Source: Blastobasis lacticolella (Eukaryota > Arthropoda > Insecta > Lepidoptera > Blastobasidae). From it: a stretch of DNA of 64,000 nucleotides. Location: assembly GCA_905147135.1 (NCBI GenBank), contig LR990044.1, positions 8,746,122 through 8,810,121 of the forward strand, written 5' to 3'. Positions 57,820 to 64,000 of this stretch are shown piece by piece; position 1 is the stretch's first letter, and every line of letters starts with the position of its first letter. Both the position numbers and the translations under genes were made by a program. The notes beneath the pieces are model-generated. The model saw nothing but the letters and a program-made list of their open reading frames with translations. It made no database searches and was not told the DNA's origin.

Positions 57820-58190
57820 ATTACAAATAATTTGTTGGGGTTGTCCATAGGCGGAGGTGGCTTACCGTTAGGTGACCCGCTTGCTCGTTTGGAAGGCATT
57901 CGAGCTCCTATTTAAAAAATCCAAAGCAGCCACTCGATATCTGGCTGATCCATCTCAAACCTGGCAGCAGTACTCCATACAAGTCCGAATTTGTGCTTGG
58001 TAAGGCACCCAGTAACAGCCATAAGGCACCTAAATAAATTAAAAGCGAGTATAATAGATAAGATACTGTACTGAGACAGATACCTAATAGATAAGGTACT
58101 GATAGCGAAAGGATTACAAGGAAATACATTTTTTTTAAACGTCAGACACACAGGCAAGCGAGCCAGCTAATGGAAAGTGGTCACCGTCGG
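57820..58190 (-). pseudogene. CR1-like LINE fragments
   Basis: The - strand encodes frame-shifted remains of the motif around KAQ.R..MEYC near 57900-58050. LINE 3'-tail sequence lies near 57840-57890 (+ orientation) and 58140-58190 (- orientation). Confidence 0.45.
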
Positions 58191-58554
58191 TCCTATAATT
58201 TTGAAATTGCTACATAATAAAAAAGAAAACCCAATTAGTCGGCTGGTTTTGCCGACTAGTCGGCACATCTCTAATTATCCTACAGATTAATGCAAAATGA
58301 AACTTTACTGAGATAAAATTTCCGCGTAATTTCTCATTTCGCGTTATCTTGTTACGTTATCTTCAGGGAAAATCTCTTTACGTTATAATGAAGTCGTAAT
58401 TGGACCCTTTGTAGCGCCACACACCACAATTACCATATAATCAAGGAAACTTTATAAATTACTCACAAACGACGTTTAACAAAACAAATTTGGACGGACT
58501 GTGTTTTGGCTTTACGCGTTTCCATTATGCGAGTAATAAGAGAAAAAAAATTAG

Positions 58555-58627
58555 GGGGAGTGTCCTCCGAGCGCGCTCCATGCGAACGACGTTTGATCGT
58601 AATTTCAATATTAACGAATCAATCGTA
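58555..58627. repeat. Left arm of a 70-bp inverted repeat flanking a LINE
   Basis: Reverse complement of 60628-60698, with an exact core 'gattcgttaatattgaaatt'. Confidence 0.8.
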
Positions 58628-58839
58628 ATCTGAAATTTTGTGGAATGGGAAAATGTGGAATTTATCTTTTGAAATATTAAATCCTGTGCAACTTTAAGGA
58701 AATTCTGACAGACCACAGACATAATTATTGGTTTCTAAATCTCGTTTACAAAATTTAATTACCATTGATAATAAACTATAATAAAGGGTGTAGGGAAGCG
58801 TAGCGTCGCCACATTCACGAGTCAGTGTCAGTTGGTGAT

Positions 58840-60630
58840 CCAGCTAAAGTCTGGAGGTTCCTCAAAACCTTAGGTAAAACGCGTGATGAACAGGTTTCAC
58901 CTAATTTACACGTTAATGCTCTTAATATTTATTTCTCTTCTTTATCTCTCTATCTATAGATAGAGACTTAACCACTTAAGCTGCTTCCTTAAGCAACCCC
59001 TCCTTACTTCATACTCCTGATCCCAATCACCTCTCCTTTTCCTTTCATTTCTTTTCTGAGGAGGATGTAAAGATAAGTATTCTGCATATCACCTCCAATG
59101 CGGTAGGCAGTGATGATATAGGCCGTAATATGGTTTTACCAATTCTTGACATTATTATCCCAATAATAACGGCTATATTTAAATACTCTATAGCATCAGG
59201 TATAGTGCCGTCTATATGGAAAAAAGCAACAATCATTTCCATCCCTAAAAATCCAATCCTTTGTCCTTTTCCGATTATCGTCCCATATCCATCTTACCAC
59301 TTTTATCAACAGTACTGGAGCGTCTCGTCTATCACCAGCTGACTAATTTCCTTTCCGCGTCTAATCTATTAAACCCACTCCAATCTGGTTTCTGTTCTGG
59401 TCATAGCACTGTCACTAGCTTTGGATAAAATCACTGATGACTGCGGAAGAGGAATGGAAAATGGTTGTGTAACCGTCCTAACTCTGCTCGACTTCAGTAA
59501 CGCCTTCAATACTGTAGATCACGACATTCTACTGGGTATCTTCAGTTCTCTGGGTATATCAGCCAGAGCCGTAACGTGGTTCCAGAACTATCTGGAGTGT
59601 CGCCGTCAACGTGTATGTTGGTGATAAATTCTCCAACTGGTCGAGCATTACTACCGGGGTGCCGCAAGGTGGCGTGCTATCTCCACTACTTTTCTTACTG
59701 TTTATCAATAGCATTACATTAAATCTCTCTTCTTCCTACCACCTATATGCCGATAACAGTGATTTGGAGCGTATATCCGCGTGGAGTCACAGTTATGGAC
59801 TTAAGGTAAACCCTCTCAAAACTCAACTTGTTGTTAACGGTAGTTCACGAATGTTATCCAAGGTCAACAAAATAATACTTCCCAATGTTTTGGTCGACGG
59901 AGTTTTCAAAAGGGACGGGGACGGCAAAAGCAGGTATCCAATCCGATATTGTATTATGAAGATGCCAGCTTCTTAAATATTACCGAGGCAAAGTCGAACT
60001 GGAGAGGCTGCAGAATGTCTGCATCCGATTTTTATTTGGGCTCCGCAAGTTTGATCACATCTCGGAGATTCGTTCCAAGCTATGCTGGCTTCCCATCCGT
60101 CTTCGCCGGAATGCTCGTATTGTCTCCCTTCTTTATTGCGTGTTGTTCGGGAAGTGATCGCCGAAGTATCTCGGGGAACTCTTTGTATTCAAAGCCAATA
60201 CCCAGAGCCGCTCTTTGTGTGCATGCCGTAAGAAGATGCTCGAGATTCCGGCCCATACAACTGACTTCTATCACAAATCGTTCGCACTGCAGGCGGCTTG
60301 ACTATGAAAGGGTCTTCCCCGGTGTGCAGAATCGCTGTATACTTTTAATAAAAAAGTAAAACAACATTACTCGTCTTTAGTGGGGTGATTGTGGGTGCTG
60401 GGGTACTAGCTTTCTAATTGTTTTTGTGTTTTCGTTGTAAGCTTTTGTATAGATTTTGTGTGCACTACCTGTCAATAACTAAAATACTTTTTTTCCATAC
60501 CAAGGTTGTCTGGAAGAGATCACTTTAGTGATAAGACCGCCCTTTGTACTGCTTATAATTATATATTTTATCCCATCTAGTGTGCTAATAAAGAGTTTTT
60601 GTATTGTATTGCATTGTATTGTATTGTATT
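58840..60630 (+). pseudogene. Decayed non-LTR retrotransposon (RT region)
   Basis: Pieces in several frames: 59130-59342 (IASGIVPSIWKKATIISIPK), 59421-59624 (DFSNAFNTVDHDILLG), 59611-59976 (TTGVPQGGVLSPLLFLLFIN, then LYAD directly joined to DLERISAWS) and fragments to 60350. The usual stretch after YADD is missing, an internal deletion. It ends in a (TATTG)n tail at 60601-60630. Confidence 0.85.
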
Positions 60631-60698
60631 GATTCGTTAATATTGAAATTACGATCTAACTTCGTTTGTATAGAACGCGCTCGGGGGAAGGTGCACGT
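60628..60698. repeat. Right arm of the 70-bp inverted repeat
   Basis: Begins exactly where the (TATTG)n tail of the LINE ends. Confidence 0.8.
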
Positions 60699-62534
60699 TC
60701 CAAAAGGTGCATCCCCTTCGCCTATCCTTTTCAGGATAAAAGTCAAAAATGAGTGACGGATAAATCAGCTGTTTGTGAAACGGCGGCCATGTTTGTCCAT
60801 AGAGAAAAAATTACCTACAGAAGCAGAAAGTACATACCGAGTTTTAATTCGAGACAAAATGTCACACATCTCTATAACACACACAGTAAGGCAGATGCAA
60901 GGACGAAACAAGGCAGCCCATCTGCAGATAAGTTATTTTATACTACGAATTTCTATTCCGTAACGAACACAAACAAATCTGACTTGTGGGCATATTTATA
61001 TTGTCCTTATAATAAAAGTGCTCATTGCACAGGTGCCAATCTAACCGTTATCACCGTCGTAGCATACGTCTAAACTACTAGGGAATAGATCTGTCCTCTC
61101 ATTGAGAGAGAACGGCCAAAGTTTACCACTCAGGCCCAATGCGGATTGGCAGACTTCACAATTCGAATTAATCTCTAACATGCAAGTTTATTCACGATAT
61201 TTTCATTCACTGAAAACCCAAATAAATTATTTGAATCCATATATGAATTAGGTATATAATACAAAAACCATTTTCAAAGGTAAGGTGTCTGGGAACCAAA
61301 CCTACGCCTTGATACGTACCACCGTCTTTTCGATCTCTCGATCCTACATACCGTGAATACCGTGCCCTGTACCGTGAATGCCGTGTCATGAACAAAAAAA
61401 TTAATGAAAAGGGTATGTACATAAATATATCAAACAGGCAGCATATTCTTTATTTTCGGTAACAATTCTGGTAGGTACGGCACCAAGACAGAAGGGAATT
61501 GCATATACATTTTATCTTGTTCTTCAAAATGTTTACAACACAGCACTTCCAATTTGCAACCCAGACCAGCACCAGATGTCTGGTGTTCAGGAAACCTAGA
61601 AGAATAAATAAATGAAAATAAACGTAAATTCGCGATTTATGCGTTAAAATTTTTTATAAAAGTCTGAACACTTAAAATATCATTTAGGTACATTTTGGGA
61701 CGGAACCCTAATAAATATAAAATTGTTGACCGCTATGTACAATATTGGAGTATTAAAATTCTATACAACAAATACTAAATCCGACCCTGTTTACATCGAA
61801 ATATTTACATATCTATTTAGACACCGAAATATAACTCAATTAACTGTCTTTAATTGCATGTTGTTTTAAGATAAAGATTTCAATTATTGAAACTTCACAC
61901 TATTACTATGCATATTTTTGTCACAATTTCTAAAATTGGTTCCCGATAGCCACGACCACGATTACTTACTTACCGGTGAAAGGATAATCCAGGTGTAATT
62001 CCATACTTTGCGCTTTCACATAACTGTGCACTACATTACACAGTCTTTTAAATTGTTTAATTATAATTTGATTAGGAAATTATAAAATTTACACCAATGT
62101 TTCAAAATGAGTCTGGTCGTTAGGAGCGGTAGCAACGCGGTGAACGTTTAAAAAATTGCGCCCTTCTTTTTCTGACAGGCTCGTTCTTACGGGTGGAAAA
62201 ACGGGATAGCAAGATTCATAATCAATGTAGAGTAACCAAACAGGGAATATTTATGATTTGTGTCTAGTCTGTTATGTCTGTGTGTTTGTCACTTACATAG
62301 GTTTATCAGAGGTTTGATGAAGGAATAAGTTATTGAGTGTTTTAGCACTAATATGCGTTAATCAATCATATTTTTCAAGAACCGTATTTTAGAAAGCTTG
62401 TAAACCTCCCATAACTTTTTATGAATAAGACCGTTAGGGTAAACTAGAATAGAATAGATAGTCCAATGTAGTTCCTGCGGGAACACAGTATAACCACAAA
62501 TCTAGAAATAACGCTACATAAACAAATATCTCTA
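60699..62534. other. Unassigned gap
   Basis: Short open frames (60753-61073, +) without motifs. No recognised repeat. Confidence 0.35.
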
Positions 62535-62894
62535 ATCATCATCATCTTGGCGTTAATGTCCCAGTTGTGCTACCGCGCACGAGTACCCGGGGTCCGCCTT
62601 GACCATGATCCAGGATTTGGCAGGTCATGTAATTACAGTGGAGCGACTGCCATCTGACCTCCATGACCCTGCTACCAGGGGAACCTGACCAGATTAGATC
62701 ATGGTTACACATCCAGTCGCCTGAATGTGCAGGTTTCATCACGATGTTTTCCCTCACCGTAAGAGCATCGGTTAGTATTCAACTAATGTACATAACTTAG
62801 AAAACAGTCATTGGTATATGGCTGGAGCGGGATTCGAACCCGGAACCTTTGGCTTACGAGTCGTATACTCTAACCGCTCGGCCACCGACGCTCC
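62535..62894 (-). mobile_element. tRNA-derived SINE family A, full length
   Basis: Reverse copy with intact head: B box 'gggttcgaatcccg' and A-box region 'gtggccgagcggttagag' on the - strand; (ATC)n at the left end. Confidence 0.85.
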
Positions 62895-63275
62895 TCACAA
62901 CAAATATCACTAATACATAGGCATAATATCTACCAAAAATATTGGGAAATTAGTTACCTTCATGGTAGCTAATTCGAAGCGTAATAAATTCATTTTCACG
63001 CGTCCACTTATAAATATCTACGTATAAACTAACTTTTATTTTCAGCTTTATCGGTCATTGGGTCAAGCAACAAAATATTTTCACAGCTTGATTCATATCC
63101 GTTCTAATATGTTTATTTTTACGGTTACTAAATATAATATGCGGTGCTGTGCTGCGTAATGTTAGAAGGTACCTAGTCTACATTGCCTTTGCTAGGGTAA
63201 AAAGTTTCTCACACTACAGTTTACAGCGTGGAGGTGTTCTCGCGCGGATTCCGCGATGCAAAAAAAATATTGTTT
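62895..63275. other. Unassigned gap
   Basis: No supported feature. Confidence 0.35.
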
Positions 63276-63545
63276 TATTCTACTTAGTGACAAACGAGTA
63301 GGCAGCCCACCTGATGGTAAGTGGTAACTGTCGCCCATAACATCTACGATTTAGGTTGCAGGCAATAAAAATGTAGAACCGCAGGTGCGTTGTCACTGTG
63401 AGGACTAAGCTGTAATGCCTCATGCCCGTAATTGCGCTGGCTACCTTATCCTTTAAACCGGAACACAATAATGCAACATTGTTGCTTGGCGGCAGAAATA
63501 GATAGGGCAATGATACTCACTCAGGCGGACTCCTCAGGCTTGACA
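63276..63545 (-). repeat. LINE 3' region
   Basis: 'cccacctgatggtaagtggt' and 'actgtcgcccataacatct' on the + strand are the reverse of the tail at 50020-50125; it continues into 'gcggcagaaatagataggg', also seen at 23060. Confidence 0.55.
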
Positions 63546-63587
63546 GAGTCGACCAACCAGATAAAAAAAAAATTAAAAATATTATAA

Positions 63588-63627
63588 TCTTGGCGTTGTG
63601 TCCGGGTTGTGCTCTCGCGCACGAGGG
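63588..63627 (-). mobile_element. SINE family A fragment
   Basis: Only the terminal 40 bp of the family ('tcttggcgttgtgtccgggt'). Confidence 0.55.
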
Positions 63628-64000
63628 TTTTTGTCCTGTCTATTATAATTATTAAAGAGCTTCCTCCTAACATGATACTCTTAGATAAACTTTCTTTTTA
63701 ACATCATTAGTGGACTCTACGCTTGGCAGGCGATTTGATAAAAGGCTAGAAAATATGATACTTACTAAAACGTTCTTGCCATTTTTGACCGCCGACAAAA
63801 AAGAGGGTTATTGTAACTTTGACGTGCGTGGCTGTGTATCTGTGGCTTTGTATATGTGTGGATTGTGTCTGTCTGATGCATCGTATCTCCCGAACGGATG
63901 GACCGATTTTGATGCAGTTTTCTCTGTTTAAAAGCCTATTTAATTGAGATGGTTCTTAGCTTTGTAACGGTAAAATCAATTTCGTAGTTTAGAAAATATT
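63628..64000. other. Right edge, repeat-like
   Basis: 'cgaacggatggaccgatttt' 'gatgcagtttt' is a common motif of lepidopteran dispersed repeats; no gene is supported. Confidence 0.35.

Larger units (their letters stand above)
57208..58273. mobile_element. hAT-like MITE with insertions
   Basis: Ends 'tagagatgggcc' and 'ggcacatctcta' are inverted (11 of 12), with further inner GACTAGTC blocks. A SINE A (57474-57685) and LINE fragments (57820-58190) lie inside. Flanking duplication unclear. Confidence 0.5.

Noticed and set aside
62820..62894. A tRNA gene on the - strand
   Set aside because: Same reason: it is the head of a full SINE copy with family body and tail.

Overview
This is a stretch of insect nuclear DNA, most likely from a moth or butterfly. 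Evidence for that: intron-split genes with GT/AG borders, RTE-type 3' tails ending in (GAT)n, frequent 'gcgccatct' repeats, a TTAGG-type telomere-like run, and mariner, Helitron, Penelope and CR1/Jockey-like elements. Species and host chromosome cannot be told from the sequence.

Only one host gene family is recognisable: adenylate-forming acyl-CoA synthetases of the 4-coumarate-CoA ligase / luciferase-like type, present as two tandem + strand paralogs. The first (1-2641) is cut off at the left edge and carries a 7-nt deletion in its penultimate exon that should cause premature termination, so it looks like a pseudogene. The second (18692-30787) can be assembled into 11 exons totalling 1677 nt (558 codons plus stop) with consistent phases and all core motifs, and looks intact. 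Its 10th intron holds a 4-kb Penelope-like palindrome.

Nearly everything else is transposable-element material. 3.2-6.0 kb: a broken CR1/Jockey-like LINE (- strand). 6.5-10.6 kb: SINEs, a foldback element and a 105-bp tandem array. 11.3-14.5 kb: a 3.2-kb palindrome with a non-LTR gag zinc-knuckle fragment in each arm. 20.7 kb: a mariner relic. 23.1 kb: a MITE. 25.3-29.3 kb: the Penelope palindrome with RT and GIY-YIG domains. 33.9-38.1 kb: a copia element with a 5-bp target-site duplication but a truncated 5' LTR. 47.2-48.5 kb: a broken mariner. 50.3-57.0 kb: a three-layer nest in which a SINE is split by a Helitron, which is split by a 5.7-kb element with 487-bp terminal repeats and no recognisable coding capacity. 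58.6-60.7 kb: a decayed LINE between inverted repeats.

A tRNA-derived SINE family (about nine copies) and a second short repeat family (four copies) are scattered throughout. I see no CRISPR array, no free-standing tRNA or rRNA gene, no bacterial-type operon and no sign of a virus. The stretches listed as unassigned hold no coding region I can support. All translations, alignments and coordinates were made by eye.
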